This document shows positions 1 to 9,718 of a stretch of DNA of 64,000 nucleotides, in pieces. This stretch comes from Bacillota bacterium (GTDB taxonomy: Bacteria; Bacillota; Clostridia; TANB77; UBA1234). Position numbers and translations under genes: made by a program. The notes under the pieces were generated by a model that did not search any database, was not told where the DNA came from, and was given only the letters and a program-made list of their open reading frames with translations. Where the stretch lies: NCBI GenBank assembly GCA_016280725.1, contig JAEEHF010000047.1, positions 107,361 through 171,360 on the forward strand, read 5' to 3'. Numbering within the stretch: position 1 is the first letter of the stretch; every line of letters begins with the position of its first letter.

Positions 1-789
1 CATCATTTTTGCAGCCATATGTCCAACATGTCCTCTGTCACACGGCCCCATGCCAATTTTAGTTCGCTCAATTGCTTCTGACCATCTGTTTGTATCATAC
101 GCTGCCACTTTCAATCTATTAATATCTTTTTCAAGTTTTTCATTTTGCGATAGTTCAAAATTATCTTTATAATCTTTATTCTGCTTCCAGCTAGAATAAT
201 TACCTGCTTGAACGTCTATTGTTGTATTATTAATTGAAATTATGTGGTCCACAACTTTATCTAATAGCTCTCTATCATGTGAAACTAAGATAAACCCTTT
301 TTTTCTTTTTAAATAGTTTGCTATTGCTTCTCTAGAATATGCATCTAAATGATTAGTTGGCTCGTCTATAAGTAGAAAATTATTATTCTTTAAAAATAGT
401 GAGATAAGTAAAATTTTTACCTGTTCTCCACCGCTTAATGTATTAAATGGTCTATATAATACATCTACATCAATTTCCAGAAGATTCATTTCTTTATATA
501 TTTCCCAATCCTCTACACCAACCGCTATAGACTGAATAAGTTCCATCGTATTTTGCGTAGGATCTTTTACTTCAAATGGAAAATAATCTATCTCGACATT
601 TTTAGAAATGCTACCTTCAAAATCTAGCTCACCATTTAGAATTTTTAAAAAAGTGGTCTTACCTTTTCCATTTCGACCAATAATACCTAACTTCCAATTT
701 GTATTTAGTATAAAACTTGTATCATCAAATATCTTCTCATATCTTCCTGGATACGAAAAAGAAAGATGACTAACGTTAATTTCTGACAT
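1..789 (-). CDS. ABC-F family ATP-binding protein (C-terminal part truncated by window edge)
   Basis: Read on minus strand from ATG at 789: MSEINVSHLSFSYPGRYEKIFDDTSFILNTNWKLGIIGRNGKGKTTFLKIL (Walker A), TLSGGEQVKILLISLFLKNNNFLLIDEPTNHLD (signature + Walker B). Lsa/Vga-like ABC-F style. Confidence 0.85.
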   Translation of the reverse strand, partial: MSEINVSHLSFSYPGRYEKIFDDTSFILNTNWKLGIIGRNGKGKTTFLKILNGELDFEGSISKNVEIDYFPFEVKDPTQNTMELIQSIAVGVEDWEIYKEMNLLEIDVDVLYRPFNTLSGGEQVKILLISLFLKNNNFLLIDEPTNHLDAYSREAIANYLKRKKGFILVSHDRELLDKVVDHIISINNTTIDVQAGNYSSWKQNKDYKDNFELSQNEKLEKDINRLKVAAYDTNRWSEAIERTKIGMGPCDRGHVGHMAAKMM

Positions 790-1012
790 ATAATCACCCT
801 TTCGTAATTTATTTTCAAAAATTAACAATTAATCATCTTCCTCACCTACTTTTTCAATAATCTAGGGAAATTATACCACTTTTAGATGATGAATTCTAGG
901 GACGTTCCTTTTTTCGATTGTTTCCTGGTGAACGCAGTGCACGACTACTAATGAAAATCCGCCAAATATGTTAAAAATGCAGTTTGTAGGTTGTATAGGC
1001 ATACAAGGATAA

Positions 1013-1041
1013 TTGACAAGTTTACATAACTGCGATATAAT
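1013..1041 (+). promoter_or_regulatory. sigma-A-type promoter TTGACA-17-TATAAT with TTTACATAA motif in spacer
   Basis: ttgaca 1013-1018, tataat 1036-1041, 17-bp spacer; TTTACATAA (reverse complement of TTATGTAAA) at 1021-1029. Confidence 0.8.
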
Positions 1042-1080
1042 ATAAGTGGTTCCAAAATAATAAATGATGGAGGTATCAGT

Positions 1081-1260
1081 ATGTTCAAAAAGAAAACGGA
1101 CAACAAGCCGAAAGAAGCCTCTTCCATCCCCTATGAGGGGTATCGTCCCTATGGGCCTTGTGTATACTGCGGTTACAACAAAGGTGGCGCTTGTACGAAG
1201 GAAGGACCCTGTGATCGTACTTTTGGCGATCATTACCTTCCTAAGGGTTACAACAGTTAA
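1081..1260 (+). CDS. 59-aa Cys-rich small protein, unknown function (GC-shifted)
   Basis: ggaggt RBS then ATG at 1081; MFKKKTDNKPKEASSIPYEGYRPYGPCVYCGYNKGGACTKEGPCDRTFGDHYLPKGYNS; followed by a strong terminator. The supplied 1064 ORF is a different frame. About 47% GC by hand count in an AT-rich context. Confidence 0.65.
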   Translation: MFKKKTDNKPKEASSIPYEGYRPYGPCVYCGYNKGGACTKEGPCDRTFGDHYLPKGYNS

Positions 1261-1266
1261 CAAAGA

Positions 1267-1292
1267 TACGGGGCAGCGAATGCTGCCCCGTG
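1267..1292 (+). terminator. hairpin GGGGCAGC-gaat-GCTGCCCC
   Basis: Perfect 8-bp stem directly after the 1081 ORF. Confidence 0.6.
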
Positions 1293-1349
1293 TTTGCGTT
1301 TAAAAACATATTATCAGTATAGATGCTAGTAAAGAAGCATCTTTTTTTA

Positions 1350-3185
1350 TTACCTAATTTTAATATGTACTTCTCTTAGCTGTTCTTCAGTTACAAAACT
1401 TGGTGCGCCACACATAACATCCTCAGCACTTTTGTTTAATGGAAATGCTATTACATCTCTTATAGTGTCTAAATCTTTAAGCAGCATAATCATCCTATCT
1501 ACTCCTGGTGCCATACCCGCATGTGGAGGTGCACCATATTGAAATGCTGTATATAAAGCACCAAACTTTCTTTTAACTTCTTCCTCGCCATAACCTGCAA
1601 TCTTAAACGCTTCTATCATTATATCTGGCACGTGGTTTCTAACAGCTCCAGAAGAAAGCTCTACACCGTTGCACACAACATCATATTGATAAGCTAGTAT
1701 TTTAAGTGGTTCTATTTCTTTTAGAGCACTTATTCCACCTTGTGGCATTGAAAATGGGTTATGCATAAAACCTAGTTTTCCAGTAACTTCATCTACTTCA
1801 TACATAGGAAAATCTGTTATAAAACAAAATTCAAATTTGTCTTTATCTATTAGGTCTAATCTTTTTCCAAGTTCTTGCCTTATTTGACCTGCAAATTTAT
1901 TTGTAGTTTTTTCAAATACATCAGAAATAAAGAATATTACATCTCCATCTTTTAGACCATATGAATCTTTTAATTCAATTCTCTTTTCTATGCTTAAATA
2001 TTTTGCGATTGGTCCTTTATAAATTGTCTTACTATCTACTTCTATCTCAGATGTTTTTTCTTCATCAGAGTCTACTATACCTAATTGTTCATGCTTTAAT
2101 TTAAGAGACTCTTTATCATATACCTCAATATATCCTAATCCTTGCATACCAATACTAAGAGCATACTGAAGCATTCCCTCAAAAAATGACTTTGGCATAC
2201 TCGTACAACTTGGAGCGACTATTCCTCTTACAGGTTTTAATTTAAAAGGTTTAAAATCTACCTCCTTAAAAAATTCTGTTAGGTCAATTATTTCAAGTGG
2301 GTTTCTTAAATCTGGTTTATCTGTACCATACTTAAGCATTGACTCTCTATAAGGAATTCTTACAAATGGTGGTTTTGAAACTATCTTTTCTGAAAATGTT
2401 ATAAAAGTATCATATAAAACTTTTTCTGCAATTTCCAAAACATCTTCTTGCGTTGCAAATGCCATTTCAAAATCTAGTTGATAAAATTCACCAGGACTTC
2501 TGTCTGCCCTTGCATCTTCGTCTCTAAAGCATGGTGCAATTTGAAAATACCTATCAAACCCTGAGGTCATTAATAGTTGTTTAAATTGTTGCGGTGCTTG
2601 TGGAAGAGCATAAAACATCCCTTTATGCTTTCTAGAAGGAACTAAAAAGTCTCTTGCCCCTTCTGGAGAACTGCAAGTTAAAATAGGCGTAGTAATTTCT
2701 AAAAAACCTAACTCTTCCATTTTCTTTCTTAAAAAGCTTGTAACCTTTGAACGAAATATAATGTTATCGTGCATTTTACTGTTTCTTAAATCTAAAAACC
2801 TGTACTTTAGTCTTGATTCTTCAGAAGATTCAATAGATTTTGATATTTCAAAAGGAAGTTCTGATTTTGAGGACCCAAGAACTTCTATTTTTTCTGCTAA
2901 TAATTCTACTTCGCCAGTTGGAATTTTATTATTGTAAGTCTCCTCATCTCTTAAAATAATCTTTCCTTCAAAAGAAACTACAGTTTCTCTGTGAACATCT
3001 TTAAGCATAGTATCATCGTGAATTACAATTTGAGAAGTTCCGGTTTCATCTCGAAGATCTACAAACAAAATTCCACCATGGTCTCTAATTGTATCAACCC
3101 AACCTGCTAGCTTGTGAGTTTCATTTAGATTATTTCGTCTAATTTCACCACATTTTAAAGTTCTGTAAATACTCATTTTCATCAT
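1350..3185 (-). CDS. aspS: aspartyl-tRNA synthetase (start may be 3176)
   Basis: Full-length class II AspRS; motifs RFLDLRN, FRDEDARADRSPGEFYQLDFEM, APPHAGMAPGVDRMIMLL. Confidence 0.97.
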   Translation of the reverse strand: MMKMSIYRTLKCGEIRRNNLNETHKLAGWVDTIRDHGGILFVDLRDETGTSQIVIHDDTMLKDVHRETVVSFEGKIILRDEETYNNKIPTGEVELLAEKIEVLGSSKSELPFEISKSIESSEESRLKYRFLDLRNSKMHDNIIFRSKVTSFLRKKMEELGFLEITTPILTCSSPEGARDFLVPSRKHKGMFYALPQAPQQFKQLLMTSGFDRYFQIAPCFRDEDARADRSPGEFYQLDFEMAFATQEDVLEIAEKVLYDTFITFSEKIVSKPPFVRIPYRESMLKYGTDKPDLRNPLEIIDLTEFFKEVDFKPFKLKPVRGIVAPSCTSMPKSFFEGMLQYALSIGMQGLGYIEVYDKESLKLKHEQLGIVDSDEEKTSEIEVDSKTIYKGPIAKYLSIEKRIELKDSYGLKDGDVIFFISDVFEKTTNKFAGQIRQELGKRLDLIDKDKFEFCFITDFPMYEVDEVTGKLGFMHNPFSMPQGGISALKEIEPLKILAYQYDVVCNGVELSSGAVRNHVPDIMIEAFKIAGYGEEEVKRKFGALYTAFQYGAPPHAGMAPGVDRMIMLLKDLDTIRDVIAFPLNKSAEDVMCGAPSFVTEEQLREVHIKIR

Positions 3186-3212
3186 TCCTTTCTTTTTAAA
3201 AATTTATATAAT

Positions 3213-3580
3213 AAAAAAACGTCCCATACATGAATAAATCACGTATGGGACGAATTATATTATTGACTATTATAAAGCAATCTAGAGATATACTCCCTAT
3301 GTGGTAAGCTATCTAAATATGCTTTGATACAAAAATCCCTTGCGTAAAATACGCAAGGGACGAATAATCTTATAATCGTGGTACCACCCAAATTTGATAT
3401 CTAACAATATCCTTTCTATGTTAACGCCATCGCAAGCGTGCTTGCTTTGCACAAGCAAACTCATAAGGTGTTCTTTCGCAAAACTCATATATGAGCACTT
3501 TCAGCCGTTTTCGATGCTCACTCTCTAAATAGTGTTGCTTTGTTACTTTTCCTTAATCATCGTCTCTTTGGTTATTGAAT
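3213..3580 (-). promoter_or_regulatory. T-box leader upstream of aspS, with two terminator hairpins
   Basis: Minus-strand GGGTGGTACCACG core (3376-3389), then TTCGTCCCTTGCGT...ACGCAAGGGA (3336-3360) and a second TTCGTCCCATAC...GTATGGGACG-T7 (3213-3252); GAGAGTGAGC-like stem I region at about 3520. Confidence 0.85.
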
Positions 3581-3627
3581 TTATTATTACACGAAATTTA
3601 TTATTTGTCAATTAAAAGTTTTTTAGA

Positions 3628-4020
3628 CTATAATGAAAAACTATATGGAAGTAAGTCTTTAATTGTGTATTCGTTAGTAACATTCTCATTTTCTACTGTA
3701 TATATCTTGAAATCTTTATCGACAAATTCACTCATAAATTGTCTGCAATATCCACACGGCAAACACTCGGAAGTTGGGCTTTCATCTTCTTTTGCACCAA
3801 TAACTGTAATTGATTCAAACTCTTTTTCACCTTCGGAAATAGCCTTTGTAAATGCAACTCTTTCTGCACATATGGATTGAATCCCATGGTTTTCAACATT
3901 ACACCCTGCAAATACTTTTCCATTTTTGCATCTAAGTAATGCGCCAACCTTAAAATTACTATATGGTACATATGCGTTTTCTCTAGCTTTCTTTGCCATT
4001 TCAATATCTTCTAAATTCAT
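3628..4020 (-). CDS. cdd: cytidine deaminase
   Basis: CNVENHGIQSICAERVAFTKAISEG and PCGYCRQFMSEF zinc motifs; start MNLEDIEMAKKARENAYVPYSNFKVGALL. Confidence 0.93.
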   Translation of the reverse strand: MNLEDIEMAKKARENAYVPYSNFKVGALLRCKNGKVFAGCNVENHGIQSICAERVAFTKAISEGEKEFESITVIGAKEDESPTSECLPCGYCRQFMSEFVDKDFKIYTVENENVTNEYTIKDLLPYSFSL

Positions 4021-4040
4021 AAAAATCTCCCTATTTCTTA

Positions 4041-6728
4041 TTATTTCTTTGTACTGATGAAGTATATACAATCTCCAACTGGTCTTGGTCCATAACGATA
4101 TGCATCATCATTATTTGCATCATACCTCATACTTGAGGCTGCCTGTGCGTACCAGAAACTTGCACCATTATACCAAAGTGTAGAAGAACCTCCTCCGTCA
4201 CAATTGTATAAAATATTACAGTTGAGCTTCATACCCATTTCTGCTACTTGATCTAATGTTTTATTGTTTCCACTAATATTTGAAGAGTATGTAGACAATG
4301 AAGAACCATTTCTATTAGTATTATTACCACCCACCATTCTACCACTTGTATTAATGCCACTATATGTTCCTCCGCCTGTACCACTACGACTTGCTTTAGC
4401 AACTATTATAATATAGTTATTTCGGTCAATTTGCCCAATCGCTGTTCTTGGAGCAGAACCAGTACCTGTAGAACTCGTCTTTTTTACCCCATCCTTAATT
4501 AATAAACCTCCAAAGCGAATTGTACTAATTGTTCCGGCATTAATAATTGTATCATAAGATGCACCACTAAAAAATTTAAGAGAGCCGTCTGACATAATTC
4601 CAAGGAGTGTATCTTTGTTATATGATGATCTTTTCCTTCTAATGACTCCATTTGTTATAACTAAATGTCCTATTGGCGTATTATCCCAGTCTCCTCCATA
4701 CTTTTCCTGTTCAACCCAAAATGGCGTATGAGCAAAACCACTACCATTACAAGCTACTATAGCATTATTTTTGCCTTGCATCATTTCTTCAACTCGTTTT
4801 AATTTTTTATTCCATGAACTTCCGATATCTTCTTTCAGAATCTGTTTCGAAGGATCGGCTATCCATATTTTAGTTATGAAAAATCCATCTGCTTCTTCAA
4901 TCTTTACATCAATAGAAGAATCCTGATAATGCTCTAAAAGTCTACCTGAAAATGAATGATTATATATTGGCCTATTAGAAGTGCTTATTGTTACATTAAC
5001 TGCTTTAGATGTCTTTTTATAATGCGTTCCTTCAGTAAGTGAAAACGATAACGTTGCAACACCAGGTCTCACTCCAGTAATTGTTATTTCATTTTTGATT
5101 GTATCCGTAGAAATAGTAGCAATATCCGTGTTTTTTGATGTGATTGTTAGCGTTCCATCACCAACATAGGAATAAGTTATTTTTTTAGAGTTTCCTTCGA
5201 CTATGTTTCCGATAGTATCATTAACAGTAATACTTGATGAACCCTTATCTATTTTCCATTTTATTTCTACATTTCCAGAATTTCCATTTTCCCAGACGTA
5301 TCCAGCCTTAAGTTTAGCAATGACACTATACTCACCAACTTCAGTTGCTTTTGTAGTTCCAATTAATGTATATCCTTCTTCTTCGGAAATTGATTGTTCT
5401 TTTCCGGTGTATTGCATAGATTTAAATGTAGGAACCTTAACTGATATGTACGAAACCGGTGCATCAGTAGATGTAACTCTTGGTGCAGGCGTTGCTGTTT
5501 TTGCTGGTGTTTTTGTAGCAGTTACTATTGGTGCAGATGTTGCTGTTTTTGCCGGTGTTTTTGTAACAGTTACTCTAGGTACAGGTGTTGTCGTCTTTGC
5601 TGGTGTTTTGGTAATAGTTACTCTAGGTACAGATGTTGTTGTTTTAGCTGGTGTTTTGGTAATAGTTACTCTAGGTACAGATGTTGTTGTTTTAGCTGGT
5701 GTTTTTGTAGTGGTTACTTTTGGCGTTGATGTAACAACCTTAGTTGGTGTTTTTGTAATAATTATTACATTAGTAGTAGAAGGTCTATTTGTTGAGACCA
5801 TTTCTTCCCTACTTGAAGTAACAAAATCTGGATCAAAACCACAAACTGTACATATACCAGATTCAAAATTATGTTCTTCAAATTCAAAATGTGCCATATT
5901 TAATGTACAATATCGTCTATGTACTTCTGCAGTGTATGGCATCCATATACTCCAATTATGTGTGTGACTATCTGTTGATGATATAACAGTTGGAGCAATG
6001 GTTGGAACATTAGTTTGAGATATTGAAGGAACACTAGTAGTTGGCACTGAACTATGCATAGGCGTTGGAGCTAATGTAGTTTTAGTCGTAGGTTTTGGTG
6101 ATGACTTTTTTGTGCCTCTAGAGATTATATCTAAAGCATTTTGCATTATTTGGCAAACTTGTGCCCTAGTTAAACTCCCCTTAGGATTAAATGTTCCGTC
6201 ACCATACCCGTTAACTAGTCCATTTTCAACCGCAATAGCAATGTATTTTTTTGTTTCATCTGATATTTGGTTTTTATCGGAAAATCGATTTAATACTTCT
6301 ATATTATAATTTGTTTCGGCTAATCCTAAAGATGTAACTATCGCTTTGGTAACATCCTCTCGAAGCGCATCATCATTTGGTGAAAAATAGAGTCTGGAAT
6401 TTGTCATATAATAATTCATATATCTACTTGCAATATCAACATAGCCCTTACCCCAAAATGAATTATCAATATCTACAAAATCAATTTCTGTTTTTAAATT
6501 TAGATTTAATGAAATAACAAATATTTTTGCAAATTCTGCTCTAGTAATACTTTTGTCCGGATTAAATGTTCCGTCCGGATATCCATTTATAATTCCTTTA
6601 TTGGACATAGTCTCAATAACTGGATATGCCCAATGCGACGGAAGAACATCTGAATATCTATTTGCTAAAGATATACTAGAAAATAATATCGTCATCAAAA
6701 GTGATAGACATATAATACGTAATCTCAT
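4041..6728 (-). CDS. secreted SLH-domain protein with Thr/Pro-rich repeats, Ig-like region and phosphodiester glycosidase (NAGPA/DUF2233-like) domain
   Basis: Signal peptide; SLH motifs (SHWAYPVIETMSNKGIINGYPDGTFNPDKSITRAEFAKI); TKTPAKTTTSVPRVTI repeats; C-terminal NNAIVACNGSGF...APRTAIGQ...NILYNCDGGGSSTLWYNG. Confidence 0.85.
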   Translation of the reverse strand: MRLRIICLSLLMTILFSSISLANRYSDVLPSHWAYPVIETMSNKGIINGYPDGTFNPDKSITRAEFAKIFVISLNLNLKTEIDFVDIDNSFWGKGYVDIASRYMNYYMTNSRLYFSPNDDALREDVTKAIVTSLGLAETNYNIEVLNRFSDKNQISDETKKYIAIAVENGLVNGYGDGTFNPKGSLTRAQVCQIMQNALDIISRGTKKSSPKPTTKTTLAPTPMHSSVPTTSVPSISQTNVPTIAPTVISSTDSHTHNWSIWMPYTAEVHRRYCTLNMAHFEFEEHNFESGICTVCGFDPDFVTSSREEMVSTNRPSTTNVIIITKTPTKVVTSTPKVTTTKTPAKTTTSVPRVTITKTPAKTTTSVPRVTITKTPAKTTTPVPRVTVTKTPAKTATSAPIVTATKTPAKTATPAPRVTSTDAPVSYISVKVPTFKSMQYTGKEQSISEEEGYTLIGTTKATEVGEYSVIAKLKAGYVWENGNSGNVEIKWKIDKGSSSITVNDTIGNIVEGNSKKITYSYVGDGTLTITSKNTDIATISTDTIKNEITITGVRPGVATLSFSLTEGTHYKKTSKAVNVTISTSNRPIYNHSFSGRLLEHYQDSSIDVKIEEADGFFITKIWIADPSKQILKEDIGSSWNKKLKRVEEMMQGKNNAIVACNGSGFAHTPFWVEQEKYGGDWDNTPIGHLVITNGVIRRKRSSYNKDTLLGIMSDGSLKFFSGASYDTIINAGTISTIRFGGLLIKDGVKKTSSTGTGSAPRTAIGQIDRNNYIIIVAKASRSGTGGGTYSGINTSGRMVGGNNTNRNGSSLSTYSSNISGNNKTLDQVAEMGMKLNCNILYNCDGGGSSTLWYNGASFWYAQAASSMRYDANNDDAYRYGPRPVGDCIYFISTKK
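5455..5760. repeat. in-frame tandem repeat encoding (V/A)xxTKTPAKTxTxVPRVT linker
   Basis: Near-identical about 60-bp units tgttgttttagctggtgttttggtaatagttactctaggtacaga. Confidence 0.85.
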
Positions 6729-6754
6729 CGAAAACTCCTCTCAAATATAAAAGC

Positions 6755-8125
6755 TCAATTATTTGTAATCGTATAGAATACTAATTTTTCATTACTATAA
6801 GCCGACCAAACATTTCTCTTCTCCAAACTTAAAGAATTGCTCTTTTTTAAAGCACTAAGAAGTCCATTTTCTTTTAACCATTCAATAAATCTTTTATAGT
6901 CATCTTCTCTATAAAACTTAAATGGAATATTACAAGTTTTATTATTCTTGATTGAATTTTCACAGTATTTAGTAAGCTTATCCTCATCAAAATCATCAAA
7001 AAAGCACCCTGTTTGTACATAATAATTTTTTGAATTATCTTTACATGCTGGATACTGCCAATTCATATAGTAATGAATACCATTTGTATCAATGATTTCG
7101 TACTTTACTATTCGATTTTCTAATAAAGAATCATTGACAAGAAAATTTGAATAGTCAATAACTCTGATTAGTTTTTTATTATCATCTAAATAATTCTTTT
7201 CTTGGTTTAATGATACATCTATCCAATAATAATTATCATCTATTTTAACCAAATTCCACATATGATTCTGTTCATTAATAAGTCCTTCAACAATAGTGCA
7301 CTCAATTCCAATCTTATTACATAGATATTGAAATGCCCTTGAATAACCAGCGCATACTGACTTTTTATCGATGAAAACACTTTCTATTGTTTGCCCTATA
7401 GAATTATCCTCATACCAACGATAGTCATACGTTGTATTAGTAATTATCCAATCATATATTTCTTTTAATTGATCTTCTATACTCCCCGATAGACTTCCTA
7501 AAATCTCATTTACGCTTTCTTCGATTTTTGAAATAATATTTTTTATATCTTTTGGGACATCAAAGATTACTTCATATACGTTTTGATTTTTATCCCATCT
7601 CCATCCAATTGAGTCGATCCAAAAGAACTCAGGGTGATCATTTTTAAGTGAAAAGTTTGCAATAATTAAATCAGATACTGCCACGTTGTTGACTCTAATA
7701 ATGCTTTCAAATCTTTCACAGTTATCCTTAAGAGTTAGATATATTTGTTTTTGAACTGGCGTTAGAAAACTATAGTAATAATTAGTTAGTGTGTTACTCT
7801 TAACTATATCAAGGTTTTCTGCTGGTTTTGGAAGATTGGGAGAACTTCCTGAGGAAATTGGAGCTTTTCTACCCATAAAAGAATCATATTTGCAATCTTT
7901 ACAAACACCTTGAAATAACCTATGAGAGCTTACTTCATAATGTGAAAATGACTTTTTACAATAACGAATGTGATAACTCTTTGAATAAACAATCCAACCA
8001 GTCCAATCATCTTCATTTATACTTTCGCCCATTACTTTAGAATCAAGCGTGTCACTTGCAAAAGATACGCTTGAAATAACCAATATTAACATTAATATTT
8101 CTATCAAACGTACCTTTACACTCAT
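6755..8125 (-). CDS. secreted transglutaminase-like domain protein
   Basis: Signal peptide; SVCAGYSRAFQYLCNKIGIECTIVEGLINEQNHMWNLVKIDDNYYWIDVSL typical of transglutaminase-like Cys-His-Asp core. Confidence 0.8.
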   Translation of the reverse strand: MSVKVRLIEILMLILVISSVSFASDTLDSKVMGESINEDDWTGWIVYSKSYHIRYCKKSFSHYEVSSHRLFQGVCKDCKYDSFMGRKAPISSGSSPNLPKPAENLDIVKSNTLTNYYYSFLTPVQKQIYLTLKDNCERFESIIRVNNVAVSDLIIANFSLKNDHPEFFWIDSIGWRWDKNQNVYEVIFDVPKDIKNIISKIEESVNEILGSLSGSIEDQLKEIYDWIITNTTYDYRWYEDNSIGQTIESVFIDKKSVCAGYSRAFQYLCNKIGIECTIVEGLINEQNHMWNLVKIDDNYYWIDVSLNQEKNYLDDNKKLIRVIDYSNFLVNDSLLENRIVKYEIIDTNGIHYYMNWQYPACKDNSKNYYVQTGCFFDDFDEDKLTKYCENSIKNNKTCNIPFKFYREDDYKRFIEWLKENGLLSALKKSNSLSLEKRNVWSAYSNEKLVFYTITNN

Positions 8126-8680
8126 TTAAATCCTAAATTCCTTTCTTAAAACGTCTCTAGGACCCCTGGATAGATCTACATGAGCAACATCTCTAAAATC
8201 ACACTTTATTAAATTATTTAGTGAATATATATTATCAGGGTGTACTGTCCCAAGGCCATGTTTATAACCTAAATCAATTGCTTCTTTTTCTATATATCTA
8301 ATTACATCACATTGAAGACCATTTCCTATATACTCTGGTGAAACCATTTCTGGTCCAAAGTCTGCCACTTCTTCAAATTTTAAATCAGTTTGTAAAAATC
8401 TATCTAAATCTTTTTGTCTAGCAGGAATTAATACTCCACTAGCAACAAATTGACTTATATCACTAAGCTTAATCTCTTTATTCTCCGCTTTTGTCCAAAC
8501 ATATATAAATGAATTATTTTGAAGCATCTTTTCGTAAGCATCCCTTGGAATATCGCCTAGCCATTCTGGATGCTCCATATGATCCTTTACATATTGTTCG
8601 AATTTCATATATGTATCGAGTTCAGATAAGTCCAGTTTTCTTATAATTAAATCTGATTTATCTATTTTCATGGAAATCAC
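8126..8680 (-). CDS. GNAT-like acetyltransferase
   Basis: GNGLQCDVIRYIEKEAIDLGYKHGLGTVHPDNIYSLNNLIKCDF, GNAT-like topology. Confidence 0.6.
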   Translation of the reverse strand: MISMKIDKSDLIIRKLDLSELDTYMKFEQYVKDHMEHPEWLGDIPRDAYEKMLQNNSFIYVWTKAENKEIKLSDISQFVASGVLIPARQKDLDRFLQTDLKFEEVADFGPEMVSPEYIGNGLQCDVIRYIEKEAIDLGYKHGLGTVHPDNIYSLNNLIKCDFRDVAHVDLSRGPRDVLRKEFRI

Positions 8681-8717
8681 CTTCCCTTCTAATTATTATA
8701 TTACTTGTGACAAAATT

Positions 8718-8757
8718 GAACAATATTTTTGCTAATAGTAGGCAAAAATGGTTGTTC
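8718..8757. repeat. imperfect inverted repeat in divergent promoter region
   Basis: GAACAAtATTTTTGC (8718-8732) / GCAAAAATggTTGTTC (8742-8757), 9-nt loop. Confidence 0.6.
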
Positions 8758-8806
8758 CTATTAGGTTTTATGATAAAATTATGTCATAAGTTAGGAAGGT
8801 GTAATG

Positions 8807-9679
8807 ATGGAAGTAGAATTAATCAAAATTCAAGCAACGGATGGTGTCACTCTTGATGGCTATATTTATCACTGCAAAACAAAAACACAAAAATTGCTTA
8901 TTCAAGTGCATGGAATGACAAGTAATTGCTTTAGATATAGACAAACCGCTATTCAGGAAGCAGTTGCAAGCCTTGGTATAGATACACTATGTTTTAACAA
9001 TCGAGGAAGTGATGTAGCAAAACTGATAAAAGGTTTTGATGGTAATACTAGGCTTGCTGGCACATCATATGAAGAAATAACGGAATGCTATTTTGATATT
9101 TGTGGAGTTATTAAACTTGCATTGGAAAAAGGTTATTCAGAAATATATTTGCAAGGACATAGCCTTGGATCAACTAAGGTAGTATATACATACAACAAGT
9201 TACTAGAAGAAAAAAGCGAGTATGTTAATAACATTAAAGCTCTTATACTTATTTCGCTGGTCGACTTGCCAATGGTAATGAATTATTTTGGAAAAAAATT
9301 TATTTCATTTGCAGAAGAAAAAATATCAACTGGAGAAGAAAATTTCATTATGCAAGATGAAGCATTTCCATATCCCCTTTCTGCAAAAACATTTTTAAGA
9401 TATGCTAAAAATGGAACAGATATTGATTTTGCTAAGTTTGGAAATGAAGAAGATGATTTTAAAGTATTAAATAGCTTTAAAATTCCACTATTTTTTAGAT
9501 GGGGTAACGTAAACGAAATAATGGTTTTACCTGTCGAAAAACAAATAGATTTTATTAAGCGTAAAATCAAAAATGAACATCTTGATGTTAATTATATTGA
9601 TGGTGCAAACCATTCATATTATGGAAAAGAAAAAGAACTTGCAGAGCAAATTGCATCTTTTATTAAAAACATTAATTAA
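8807..9679 (+). CDS. alpha/beta hydrolase
   Basis: LLIQVHGMTSNCFRY, nucleophile elbow GHSLGS, C-terminal GANHSY. Confidence 0.85.
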   Translation: MEVELIKIQATDGVTLDGYIYHCKTKTQKLLIQVHGMTSNCFRYRQTAIQEAVASLGIDTLCFNNRGSDVAKLIKGFDGNTRLAGTSYEEITECYFDICGVIKLALEKGYSEIYLQGHSLGSTKVVYTYNKLLEEKSEYVNNIKALILISLVDLPMVMNYFGKKFISFAEEKISTGEENFIMQDEAFPYPLSAKTFLRYAKNGTDIDFAKFGNEEDDFKVLNSFKIPLFFRWGNVNEIMVLPVEKQIDFIKRKIKNEHLDVNYIDGANHSYYGKEKELAEQIASFIKNIN

Positions 9680-9685
9680 TCAAAT

Positions 9686-9717
9686 AAAAGCAGTCACTCA
9701 TAAAAGTGACTGCTTTA
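9686..9717. terminator. bidirectional terminator between convergent genes
   Basis: AAAGCAGTCACT-cataa-AAGTGACTGCTTT. Confidence 0.75.
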
Positions 9718-9718
9718 A

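Noticed and set aside
871-1263. 130-aa minus-strand ORF
   Set aside because: Antisense to the 1081 gene and its promoter; low-quality composition; likely shadow ORF.
1064-1303. Listed 79-aa ORF as the gene at this locus
   Set aside because: RBS spacing, terminator position and plausible protein composition favour the 1081-1260 frame.
5203-5967. 254-aa + strand ORF antisense to the SLH/NAGPA gene
   Set aside because: Repeat-driven shadow ORF over a convincing minus-strand gene.
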